Shown here piece after piece: positions 6,601-13,849 of a stretch of 15,530 bases of DNA; the stretch's first letter is position 1; the number at the start of each line of letters is the position of its first letter. The notes beneath the pieces were generated by a model. The model saw nothing but the letters and a program-made list of their open reading frames with translations, made no database searches and was not told the origin of the DNA. Source of the DNA: UBA2428 sp002343545 (lineage in GTDB: Bacteria > Bdellovibrionota > UBA2428). Made by a program: the position numbers and the translations under genes. The stretch covers positions 1 through 15,530 of the forward strand of contig CALFZE010000062.1 of the NCBI GenBank assembly GCA_937952285.1, written 5' to 3'.

Positions 6601-8451
6601 ATGTCATACCCGCTCGAGAAAATCCGTAACGTCGCCATCATTGCCCACGTCGACCATGGGAAGACCACCCTCGTCGATGGCCTCCTCAAACAGGCCGGCA
6701 CTTTCCGTTCGAACGAACAGGTCGACGAACGAGTCATGGACTCGGGCGACATCGAAAAAGAACGCGGGATCACGATCACGGCCAAGAACACGGCCGTCCT
6801 CTACAAAGACTACAAGATCAACATCGTCGACACCCCCGGACACTCGGACTTCGGCGGCGAAGTCGAACGCATTCTCTCCATGGTCGACGGAGCTTGTCTC
6901 CTCGTCGACGCCGCGGAAGGTCCGCTTCCGCAGACGCGCTTCGTGCTTCGCAAAGCGATGGAACGCGGTCTCAAGGTCGTCGTGGTCGTGAACAAAGTCG
7001 ACCGCCAGGACGCGCGCGCCGAAGAAGTCCTGAACGAAGTCTACGATCTTTTCATCGATCTCGGCGCGACGGACGCGCAGATCGAGTTCCCGGTGGTTTT
7101 CGCCGTGGCCCGCGAAGGCAAGGCTTTCCGCAAGCTCGAAGACCGCGCGTCCGCGACGACGCTCGAAGCGCTCTTCGAAGAAATCATCCGCTACATCCCG
7201 CATCCGCAAGTGAATCCGGAAGGACGCACGCAGATGCTCATCGCCAACCTCGGTTACTCCGAGTACCTGGGCCGCCTCGCGATCGGCCGGATCGCGTCGG
7301 GTCGCTTGAAGGTCGGCGAGATGGCCGCCGTCATCGGCGCGAAGGGCGCGGGTCGTCCCTTCAAGGTCCAAGGCCTCTTTACCTACCAAGGTCTTCGCCA
7401 GGTCCCGGCCGATGAAGTCTCCTGCGGCGACATCGCCGTCCTCGCGGGCGTCGAAGACGTGATCCTCGGCGACACGATCGCCGCCGTCGCCGATCCGCAG
7501 AAGGTCGCCTTGGCCGATCGCTGGGACCCCGCCACGCTCCAGCTACCCCGTCCGAAGATCGACGAGCCCACGATGAGCGTCGAGTGGAGCGTGAACACGT
7601 CGCCCCTCGCCGGTCGCGAAGGCGATCACGTCACTTCGCGCAAGGTTCGCGAGCGCCTCGAGAAGGAAATGCTCACGAACGTCGCCCTCCGCTTCCAAGA
7701 GACGGATTCGGCCGACCGCTTCATCGTCATGGGTCGCGGCGAGTTCCAGATGGCCATCCTGGCCGAGCAGATGCGTCGCGAAGGTTACGAATTCGCCCTC
7801 GGCCAGCCCCGCATTCTCTTCAAGGAAGAGAACGGCGTGCTCATGGAGCCGATGGAACTCGCGATCCTCGACGTGCCGGAGTTCTCGCAAGGCACGATCA
7901 CGCAGATGTTCCAGATCCGTAAGGGTATGCTGCAGAACATCCAGGCTCGCGGCGCGGGCCGGGTGCGTATCGAAGTCGTCATCCCGACGCGCGGCTTGAT
8001 CGGTCTGCGCTCGCGCTTCCTCACGGAAACGCGCGGCGAAGGTCTTTTCAACCTGCAGTCCGCTGGTTACGAGCCCCATAAAGGCGACATCGGCAACCGC
8101 CTGAACGGCGCCCTCGTCTGCGACCGCGCGGGCGAAGCTCAGGCCTACGCCCTCGAAGATCTCCAGGCCCGCGGCGTGCTCTTCGTGAGCCACCAGATGC
8201 CGGTCTACGAAGGCATGGTCATCGGCGAGAACGCCAAGGACGCCGACCTCTGGGTGAACCCCTGCAAGACCAAGCAGCTCACGAACTTCCGTACGACGAA
8301 CAAGGACGACGCGATCGTCCTGGCGCCGCCGCGCCTCGTCTCGCTCGAACGCGGTATCGAGTGGCTGGCCGAGGACGAGCTCCTCGAAGTCACGCCCAAG
8401 AGCCTGCGTATCCGCAAGAAGATCCTCGCGAAGAACATGCAGAAGAAGTGA
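6601..8451 (+). CDS. typA: Ribosome-associated translational GTPase TypA/BipA
   Basis: This 616-aa protein has the usual family length (about 605-615 aa) and a complete translational GTPase core: G1 AHVDHGKTT, G2 RGITI, G3 DTPGHSDF and G4 NKVDR. EF-G-like domains II, III and V follow. The BipA-specific C-terminal domain is present, including IPTRGLIGLRSRFLTETRGEG and the later VNPCKTKQLTNFRTTNKDDA. TypA binds the 70S ribosome near the A site and supports 50S assembly and growth under cold and other stress. The start is ATG 6601, since homologues begin with IRNVAIIAHVDHGKTT. No Shine-Dalgarno is visible in the preceding bases, unlike most neighbours. It stands as the last rightward gene before a strong terminator. 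Confidence 0.98.
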   Translation: MSYPLEKIRNVAIIAHVDHGKTTLVDGLLKQAGTFRSNEQVDERVMDSGDIEKERGITITAKNTAVLYKDYKINIVDTPGHSDFGGEVERILSMVDGACLLVDAAEGPLPQTRFVLRKAMERGLKVVVVVNKVDRQDARAEEVLNEVYDLFIDLGATDAQIEFPVVFAVAREGKAFRKLEDRASATTLEALFEEIIRYIPHPQVNPEGRTQMLIANLGYSEYLGRLAIGRIASGRLKVGEMAAVIGAKGAGRPFKVQGLFTYQGLRQVPADEVSCGDIAVLAGVEDVILGDTIAAVADPQKVALADRWDPATLQLPRPKIDEPTMSVEWSVNTSPLAGREGDHVTSRKVRERLEKEMLTNVALRFQETDSADRFIVMGRGEFQMAILAEQMRREGYEFALGQPRILFKEENGVLMEPMELAILDVPEFSQGTITQMFQIRKGMLQNIQARGAGRVRIEVVIPTRGLIGLRSRFLTETRGEGLFNLQSAGYEPHKGDIGNRLNGALVCDRAGEAQAYALEDLQARGVLFVSHQMPVYEGMVIGENAKDADLWVNPCKTKQLTNFRTTNKDDAIVLAPPRLVSLERGIEWLAEDELLEVTPKSLRIRKKILAKNMQKK

Positions 8452-8479
8452 TCTGAGTCCTTCGATTCGGAAAATGGCG

Positions 8480-8512
8480 AAAGCCCCGGCGCCGCAGAGG
8501 CGTCGGGGCTTT
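8480..8512. terminator. Intrinsic terminator between typA and the convergent secreted-protein gene
   Basis: A 14-bp stem, 8480-8493 paired with 8499-8512 with one G-T wobble, encloses a 5-base loop. The stem begins with AAA and ends in TTT, so it can work in both directions. It lies 29 bases after the typA stop and 27 bases from the stop of the leftward gene. Confidence 0.85.
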
Positions 8513-8538
8513 CGTGTTTCTGGCGCGAAACGGGCGAC

Positions 8539-9372
8539 CTAGGGGCCGAAGAGCGGCACGTTCGTGCGGGCCCGCGAAGCCGGGCGGGTATCGAACGAAG
8601 CGGGGATCTCGTCGTCCTCGACGGGGATCGCCTTCAGGATCGTCACCGGTTCGTCGACCGGCAACGCCGCCGGAATGCCGCCCGTGGGGGCCGTGCTCGT
8701 CATCGTGAGGTTCGGCACGAAGGTCTTCGACCCGATCGAATACGAAAAACCTACTGGGAAGGCGCGGGGGTTTTGGTTGCCGGAGCGCATCGAAGTGCTC
8801 GCGCCGCCGGGTTGCAGAAACTGGAGCGTTCCGAGGGGTCTTACGTAGTTGACGCCATTCGAATCGAGTCGGACGGCCCCCGTGGCGTTCCACGGGTTAA
8901 TGGAGACGATCCGACCCCGGTGACGGGTCGGCAGCGCAACGACGTCGCCCACGCAATAGTTCATGAGGCAACCCCGGTTCATGCCGAGGGTATCCATTCC
9001 GAAGAGGTAGATCTGGCGGTAATCGCCGAGCTCGACCGCGGCGCGGTTGTTGTAGGGGTTCAGGCCGGCGACCATCCCGGGTTGGCCGTTCGGCGCCGTG
9101 ACGGAGTCGCCCACGCAAATGTTGCGGGAACACCCTTCCGTCAGGAAGAGGCTGCGGTGCTCGTAGCTGTAGATCGAATAGCCGCCGTCGACCGAAACGA
9201 AGGCCTGCTGGCCGGCGCCCAGGCCGGTCACGCGCGCGGTCTCCGCGTTCGGCGTGATGACGATGTCGTTCAGGCAAACCATGCGGTCCTGGCCGCGGAC
9301 GCAGGCGAGGGCCGGAAGGCCGATGCCGAGGACGCTCAAGACGCTCAGGATCTTCGTTACGGGTTTCATCAT
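8539..9372 (-). CDS. Secreted protein with three SH3-like Cys-bounded repeats, function unknown
   Basis: This 277-aa protein starts at ATG 9372, placed 6 bases after GAGAGG. ATG 9378 would add two residues but sits directly against that site. A signal peptide is clear: MMKPVTKILSVLSVLGIGLPALA, with a signal peptidase I site ALA before Cys. It is not a canonical lipobox. The mature part has three repeats of about 50 residues at roughly 33-81, 86-135 and 140-186. Each opens with C-[LV]-[NG]-D-x-V-x-x-P and continues with a 'x-[VI]-x-G/S-[LI]-N-P' turn and a Tyr-rich strand, as in small SH3-like barrels. Cysteines flank the repeats (GCSRNIC, GCLMNYC), suggesting disulphides in the periplasm. The tail (about 187-277) is Pro/Ser/Thr-rich and low in structure. 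The gene follows the deacetylase by 18 bases, so the two are probably one operon. No named family was recognised. Confidence 0.8.
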   Translation of the reverse strand: MMKPVTKILSVLSVLGIGLPALACVRGQDRMVCLNDIVITPNAETARVTGLGAGQQAFVSVDGGYSIYSYEHRSLFLTEGCSRNICVGDSVTAPNGQPGMVAGLNPYNNRAAVELGDYRQIYLFGMDTLGMNRGCLMNYCVGDVVALPTRHRGRIVSINPWNATGAVRLDSNGVNYVRPLGTLQFLQPGGASTSMRSGNQNPRAFPVGFSYSIGSKTFVPNLTMTSTAPTGGIPAALPVDEPVTILKAIPVEDDEIPASFDTRPASRARTNVPLFGP

Positions 9373-9390
9373 CTTCATCCTCTCGTTCGC

Positions 9391-10551
9391 TCAGTTCGGT
9401 AAGGCTCTCGGCCACTCGGTACGATCGTAAAGATCCTGCAGAGTGGGACGGTACGTGGATCGCGGGAACTTGTTGCTTTGGAAGGCATCGCGCGCGCCGG
9501 TCGGAAGCTCGTTCATGTACTTCGTCAGCGTTTGGTAGGTCACGCAACGAACTTCGGGAAGCGAGCAGACGGTGCGGGCGAAACGCTTGAGCGCGCGATT
9601 GTAGGCGCCTCCGCGGTAGGGCTGAAAGTGGTGGCCGATATGCACGGGCGCTCGGTTGCCGTTGTAGTTGAGCAGGAAGTAATTGTAGTACGCCGTGAGC
9701 ATGTCCGACGAGTCGGACTCCGCGCGGTTCAGCGCGTCCGGGTACTTCTCGGGGCAACCGCCGCCTTGGCGGTAGCAGAAGTTGTAGTCCATGGCCGGGA
9801 TCTTCGTGGTGAGCCCCGGCACGGGAATGAAACCGAGGCCGAAGTTCCACGGGCCGGCCTTGCCGTCGACGACGCTCCGGCGCGGCCAAGTCGTGGGTTC
9901 CCAGCCTTGGTTCGTGTCCGACGTGTCGTAGGCGAAGCCGAAGCTCATGAGGGTGCGCAGCAGATTCGCGCCGCCCGCGAGGTAGGGCGCGCGGAATCCG
10001 AGCATGTCGCGGGGACCGAACTCGAGTCGCGCGCGCTTGCGGGCTTCGCCCTGGAGTCCGTTCACGTCGGCGACGTTGTTGAGGATGCGGTTGTACTGGT
10101 CGAACTCGTGGCGCCACATTTCCGTGGTCCACTTGCCGCCGTCGAAGTGGCCGACGGCGTGCGAAGCGATCTCGTTGCCGTCTTTATAGAGCTTGTTGAT
10201 GCGCGAGATGCGTTCGAGCAACTCGGCCTCGGTGCCACCGAAGTTGATCCGCGAGACGCCCTTGCGGCCGGTCGGTTCGGTGTAGGCGGCGCGGGCGTCG
10301 TGCTTGAGCAGGGCGACCCCGCTCAAGAAAAAGGTAAAGCGCAGACGATTGCGGTCGGACGAGTTCATGTCCTGGAGGAACTCGGTGACTTCCTTCCAAG
10401 TCTGGTTCTCTTGGCAGTTGTCGAAGGCAAGCAGGACGAATTGGGGGGGGCGGGCGACCGATTGCGCGGGCAGACGCGCGTGATCCGCGTGGTCGATCGG
10501 GGCCGAGCCCATGATCGATGCGAGCGCGATAAGTCCTCGTCTCAGAAGCAC
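9391..10551 (-). CDS. Exported polysaccharide deacetylase (NodB/CE4-like), divergent
   Basis: This 386-aa protein starts at GTG 10551, supported by GGAGG 8-9 bases upstream. A short signal peptide is likely (LLRRGLIALASIMGSA), so the enzyme should act in the periplasm, wall or outside. NodB-type motifs are visible in order: motif 1 AFDNCQ with catalytic-base Asp44, motif 2 HAVGH with metal ligands His131 and His135, motif 3 GFRAPY with Arg187, and a late PVHIGHHF at about 302-309 that may hold the general-acid His. The family removes N-acetyl (or O-acetyl) groups from peptidoglycan, chitin or other glycans. The second Asp of the usual TFDD, a metal ligand, is Asn45 here, so metal binding may differ. 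Insertions near 210-290 with Cys259 and Cys266 make it longer than the core domain. It is the first gene of a two-gene unit with the SH3-repeat protein. Confidence 0.85.
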   Translation of the reverse strand: MLLRRGLIALASIMGSAPIDHADHARLPAQSVARPPQFVLLAFDNCQENQTWKEVTEFLQDMNSSDRNRLRFTFFLSGVALLKHDARAAYTEPTGRKGVSRINFGGTEAELLERISRINKLYKDGNEIASHAVGHFDGGKWTTEMWRHEFDQYNRILNNVADVNGLQGEARKRARLEFGPRDMLGFRAPYLAGGANLLRTLMSFGFAYDTSDTNQGWEPTTWPRRSVVDGKAGPWNFGLGFIPVPGLTTKIPAMDYNFCYRQGGGCPEKYPDALNRAESDSSDMLTAYYNYFLLNYNGNRAPVHIGHHFQPYRGGAYNRALKRFARTVCSLPEVRCVTYQTLTKYMNELPTGARDAFQSNKFPRSTYRPTLQDLYDRTEWPRALPN

Positions 10552-10812
10552 GCTTAAACCTCCAATGCGCTAGGGCGCCGGGAGCTTGGTTGCAAGGCCA
10601 AGACCAAGTCGAGAAATCCGTATAAATTGCCGAAAATTAAGGAAATATACCCGTGCTTCGGGTGTCTAAACCTTGGGCAGGTGAAAGCCGTAGATTGTCT
10701 CCTTCGGTCCGTGAGAGCCGTTAAGATCGCGAATCCAGAAGCCGGGCTCCGCGCGGGGTCGGGCCGCTTCCTTGCATCTCCCAAAGGAGAAGTTGGAAGG
10801 AGCTGTTGTAGG
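10552..10812. other. Divergent intergenic region with AT-rich block
   Basis: This stretch separates the leftward deacetylase from the rightward 88-aa gene. An AT-rich block near 10618-10650 contrasts with the surrounding GC-rich DNA and is the likely promoter area for one or both genes. A small hairpin, CCCG-TGCTT-CGGG, lies at 10650-10662. No -35/-10 pair with good spacing and no known riboswitch consensus could be assigned. Confidence 0.4.
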
Positions 10813-11079
10813 ATGTCGGTGATTTCTCTTTCGGAAAAGCGGCAGGAAAAACTCGAGAAGGACGTCTACGCCCGGTGGGCGAAGTTCTACTCCGAGCAGA
10901 CCCACGAGGACTTGCTCGAAGCGCTCGTCTACGAGCACGAGAACGGTTTCCCGTTGCGGCGCAGTCCCGCCGCCATCGATCAGCTCCGGCATAAGGCTCT
11001 CGTCGACGTGCTCGGCGATCGCGCCCAGACGGATTTTCTTCGCTCCTTCCTGGAGGAAATCCGCGCCGGCGGAGGCTGA
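10813..11079 (+). CDS. Small helical protein of unknown function
   Basis: This 88-aa protein starts at ATG 10813, with AAGGAG at 10797-10802 ten bases upstream. It has no signal peptide or membrane segment. The sequence is charged and helix-favouring throughout (SEKRQEKLEKDVYARWAKFY, THEDLLEALVYEHENGFPL, TDFLRSFLEEIRAG), with no cysteine. I recognise no family. An in-frame extension to ATG 10627 is unlikely because the added 62 residues have irregular composition and ATG 10627 lacks a ribosome site. A bidirectional terminator follows at once, so it is probably a single-gene unit, divergent from the deacetylase. Confidence 0.7.
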   Translation: MSVISLSEKRQEKLEKDVYARWAKFYSEQTHEDLLEALVYEHENGFPLRRSPAAIDQLRHKALVDVLGDRAQTDFLRSFLEEIRAGGG

Positions 11080-11101
11080 TCTCCTTCGGAGCCCAAAATG
11101 A

Positions 11102-11138
11102 AAAAGGCGACGCTCCCGGTGAGGGAGCGCCGCCTTTT
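11102..11138. terminator. Bidirectional intrinsic terminator
   Basis: AAAAGGCG at 11102-11109 pairs with CGCCTTTT at 11131-11138, and CGCTCCC at 11111-11117 pairs with GGGAGCG at 11123-11129, with one A-C mismatch between and a 5-base loop. A-tract and T-tract flanks make it work on both strands. It separates the 88-aa gene from the convergent acyl-CoA dehydrogenase gene. Confidence 0.9.
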
Positions 11139-11161
11139 GGCGTTTCCGTGCGGAGCGCCGC

Positions 11162-12316
11162 TTAGCCGCGGCCGAAGATCTCGCGCGAGATGATGAGACG
11201 CTGGATCTGCGAGGTGCCTTCGTAGATCTGGAAGATCTTCGAGTCGCGGTAGAGCTTCTCGACGGGGTACTCCTCGTTGAAGCCGTAGCCGCCGAAGACC
11301 TGCACGGCGTCCGTGCAGACCTTGTTGCACATGTCGCCCGCGAAGGCCTTGGCCATGGCCGCGAACTTCGTGTTGCGGCGTCCTTGGTCGATTTCGAAAG
11401 CGCTCTTCCAGACGAGCATGCGAGCTGCTTCGATGTTCATCGCCATGTCGGTGATCATGAACGCGAGGGCTTGGTGCTTGGCGAGCGGCACGCCGAAAGT
11501 TTTGCGCTCCTGCGCGTAGCGGATGGCGTGGTTCATCGCCGCCTTCGCGACGCCGACGGCGCCGGCCGCGACGGGCGGGCGCGTGTGGTCGAAGGCGCCC
11601 ATCGCGATCTTGAAGCCCTGGCCCTCGAGGCCGAGGCGGTTCTTCTCGGGAACCTTCACGTCGGTGAACGTGATGCCGCGCGTGTCGGAGCAGCGCTGGC
11701 CCATGTTCTTCTCTTTCTTGCCGACCGTGATGCCGGGAGTGTCGGCCGGGACGAGGAAGCCCGTCATACCCTGCACGCCCTGCGAGGGATCGGTGTAGGC
11801 CAGCACGAAGTACCAGTTCGCGACCGAAGCGTTCGTGATCCACATCTTCGAGCCGTTGAGGACGTAGTCGCCGCCCTTCTTCTCGGCGCGGGTCTTGATC
11901 CCTTGCACGTCGGATCCGGCGCCCGGCTCCGTCACGCAGTAGGCGGCGAGCAGGGGCTCCTTCGTCATGGGTTCGAGGAAGCGTTTCTTCTGGTCGTCGT
12001 TACCCGCCACGAGAAGGGGAGCCTGCGCGAGGCCGTTGGCTTCGATCGCGGTGTACATGCCCGAGCAGAAGGAAGAAAGTTCTTCGGCGATGAGGCAACC
12101 GTCGAGCACGCTCAGCCCGAGGCCACCGTATTCCGTCGGGATGTGCGTGTTCATCAAGCCGACTTCGTGGGCCTTGTTGATGACTTCCCGCGGGAACTCG
12201 CCCGTATGGTCGTGCTTCTCGACCCGGGGAGCCATTTCTTTTTCGCCGAACTGGCGAGCGAGATCGACGAGGGCTTTCTGTTCTTCCGAAAGTTCGAGGT
12301 GAATCATGGCCGCCAT
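11162..12316 (-). CDS. FAD-dependent acyl-CoA dehydrogenase (short/medium-chain type)
   Basis: This 384-aa protein has the normal length for the family. An N-terminal helical domain (about 8-120) begins LELSEEQKALVDLARQF. The beta domain carries the signature YCVTEPGAGSDV and MWITNA, and the C-terminal helical domain has RKTFGVPLAKHQA and FGGYGFNEEYPVEKLYRD. Catalytic-base Glu366 is in IYEGTSQIQRLIISR, the position used by medium- and short-chain acyl-CoA dehydrogenases. The enzyme introduces the alpha-beta double bond in acyl-CoA, passing electrons to ETF; chain length cannot be fixed from sequence. ATG 12316 and ATG 12307 are both possible, and neither has a Shine-Dalgarno. The first matches the longest form. 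It is 34 bases downstream of the zinc-ribbon metallopeptidase gene and may be co-transcribed, though a functional link is not obvious. Confidence 0.96.
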   Translation of the reverse strand: MAAMIHLELSEEQKALVDLARQFGEKEMAPRVEKHDHTGEFPREVINKAHEVGLMNTHIPTEYGGLGLSVLDGCLIAEELSSFCSGMYTAIEANGLAQAPLLVAGNDDQKKRFLEPMTKEPLLAAYCVTEPGAGSDVQGIKTRAEKKGGDYVLNGSKMWITNASVANWYFVLAYTDPSQGVQGMTGFLVPADTPGITVGKKEKNMGQRCSDTRGITFTDVKVPEKNRLGLEGQGFKIAMGAFDHTRPPVAAGAVGVAKAAMNHAIRYAQERKTFGVPLAKHQALAFMITDMAMNIEAARMLVWKSAFEIDQGRRNTKFAAMAKAFAGDMCNKVCTDAVQVFGGYGFNEEYPVEKLYRDSKIFQIYEGTSQIQRLIISREIFGRG

Positions 12317-12350
12317 TTCATCACGGAAGGGCGGGAGGTGAAAAGACGCG

Positions 12351-13589
12351 CTAGCGCGAGAACGGCCTAAATAATGACGCGAAGCCCGGGCGCATGAGCT
12401 CGCGTTCCTTGATCCAGCGTTGCGTCAGCCAGTCTTGGTGTCCACTCGACTGCGCGCGCAGGACGGCGTCGTTCATCAGGTCCCAGGCCGCCGAGAAAGA
12501 ACCTTGGTCGGCGGCTTCGAGGGCTTGCCGTCGGATCGCGAAGCCTTCGACGATCGGCGAGTAGGCCCCGCAGTCGCTCGGCGTGCCCAAGGGGCGGCGG
12601 CGGATCTCGTTCCAGGCCGCGTAGCCGCCGCCTTCGTCCGTGTGCATGAGGCACTGCTTGAAGGATACCCCGGCGCCGTTGGCCGAAGCGGGGGCGCGCA
12701 AGTGAGCTTTCGCTTCGACGACGACGTCGTTCAGGCCCAGCAACGCGTGCCCCAGCTCGTGGGCCAGCACGTACTCGCCGAGGTAGCGCGCTTGGGCCTC
12801 GGGCCCTTCGAGGGGCGCGCCGTTGCGCGCGAAATCCTGCGCCTTCGCGAGCATGCGGAAGGTCGAGGCGACGACGAGGCTGGGGTGACCGAGACCCGAG
12901 ATGAGTCCCGCGCCCGAAAGGTGGCGGAGTTCGAGCGAAGTCGCCTCGGCCGGATCGGCGAAGATCGGCATGTTCGTCACGACGACGTGCAGGGGTTGGT
13001 AGGGGGCCCGGGCCCACTCGCGCAGGAGACGCGGGTAGATCCGCTTTTCCCAGCTCTTCAGCAGCATGGGGGAATCCGCGCGAACGGCGTCGGGCGACCA
13101 GGGGCCGTCGAGATCCTCGCGCAAAGCGACGGGCACGTCGTCGTCGCGGATTTCGACGCGCTTCAACGGAATGTGGAAGTGATCCTCGAAAGCCTGCACC
13201 GCGATCGCGATCGATTCGCGCACGACGCGCGGCTCGGGACGGGGGAACCCTTCGACGAAGTGGGTGTGGAACACGATCGTTCGCGTGGGAACGATGCTCC
13301 GAAGCTCGAAGTCTCGCGTGATTCGCGCGGCCCCGAAGTAACTCGCGAAAGCGGCGAGCGCGACGAGCAAGGTTTGCGAAAGGAACTTGGCTTGCCGTCC
13401 GCGGGCCCGTCGGGCTTCCTTTCGCTCGGACAAGAGATGGAAAGTCGTCGTCGGGGGAACGCGCCAGAAGGGGACGCCGCAAGAGGGACAGTAGGTCAGG
13501 GTGTCGTCGGGCAGGAGTTCCGCGCAGCGCCCGCAACGCGCCGATTCGCCCGTCTCCAGTTCCGAAGCTTGTTTCGAGAAGATCCCCAC
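12351..13589 (-). CDS. Membrane protein with N-terminal zinc ribbon and HExxH metallopeptidase-like domain
   Basis: This 412-aa protein starts at GTG 13589, with only a weak purine stretch upstream. Two CxxC pairs, Cys19/Cys22 and Cys34/Cys37, form a zinc ribbon. A basic stretch (55-68) and one hydrophobic helix (about 70-90, FLSQTLLVALAAFASYFGAA) follow. The ribbon should be cytosolic and the remaining 320 residues periplasmic. That part holds HELGHALLGLND at 277-288, so His277, Glu278 and His281 match a zinc-peptidase HExxH helix. Gly285 and Asp288 are one position later than in the metzincin pattern HExxHxxGxxH/D. A CLMH motif at 313-316 could supply a Met-turn, as in archaemetzincin-like proteins, but the spacing differs. 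This is a probable zinc-dependent protease of uncertain family; a non-catalytic role is possible. A 492-codon frame on the opposite strand is a shadow. Confidence 0.78.
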   Translation of the reverse strand: MGIFSKQASELETGESARCGRCAELLPDDTLTYCPSCGVPFWRVPPTTTFHLLSERKEARRARGRQAKFLSQTLLVALAAFASYFGAARITRDFELRSIVPTRTIVFHTHFVEGFPRPEPRVVRESIAIAVQAFEDHFHIPLKRVEIRDDDVPVALREDLDGPWSPDAVRADSPMLLKSWEKRIYPRLLREWARAPYQPLHVVVTNMPIFADPAEATSLELRHLSGAGLISGLGHPSLVVASTFRMLAKAQDFARNGAPLEGPEAQARYLGEYVLAHELGHALLGLNDVVVEAKAHLRAPASANGAGVSFKQCLMHTDEGGGYAAWNEIRRRPLGTPSDCGAYSPIVEGFAIRRQALEAADQGSFSAAWDLMNDAVLRAQSSGHQDWLTQRWIKERELMRPGFASLFRPFSR

Positions 13590-13740
13590 CCAGATCTTTC
13601 GGTGCTTCCATGGGATCTCGTGAGGGGGCGGGGCGCGGGAAATCCGGCGCCCGGCGGCTACTTACAAATCCAAATGCAAAGAGCTTTTGGGGCATCCATG
13701 CGACAAATGTTGAATCTCATTCTCAATAACGGGGTGAATT

Positions 13741-13755
13741 ATGCGCCCTGCGCAT
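13741..13755. promoter_or_regulatory. Inverted repeat upstream of the repeat-protein gene
   Basis: ATGCGC-CCT-GCGCAT is a perfect 6-base inverted repeat about 95 bases upstream of the next start, inside the 260-base divergent region 13590-13849. The region also has an AT-rich block at about 13661-13740, the likely promoter area. No well-spaced -35/-10 pair and no known operator is recognised. Confidence 0.3.
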
Positions 13756-13849
13756 CCCGGATCAAGATGCGAGCCCCAAGTCGTTTTTGTCACTTTCCTT
13801 CCCAAAAAGCAGGACTTAACTCACAACGTGAATCGGAGGAGTCAATTTT

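Noticed and set aside
8539..9372. Lipoprotein reading of the SH3-repeat protein (ALAC before the first mature Cys)
   Set aside because: Leucine at -2 and alanine at -3 do not fit the usual lipobox; a signal peptidase I site ALA is simpler.
9478..10557. 359-codon open frame on the plus strand
   Set aside because: It is antisense to the deacetylase gene, which has ordered NodB motifs and a signal peptide.
10650..10760. Possible riboswitch in the leader of the 88-aa gene (AAACC and GGTGAAAGCC segments)
   Set aside because: I compared it from memory with the c-di-GMP-I (GEMM) consensus; the GGGCAAACC and GACGCAAAGCC elements and the paired stems do not fit. A covariance-model search would settle it.
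13705..13730. Fur-box-like sequence TGAGAATGAGATTCA on the minus strand
   Set aside because: Only the left half resembles the Fur consensus; the right half has about three mismatches in seven, and no iron-related gene is adjacent.
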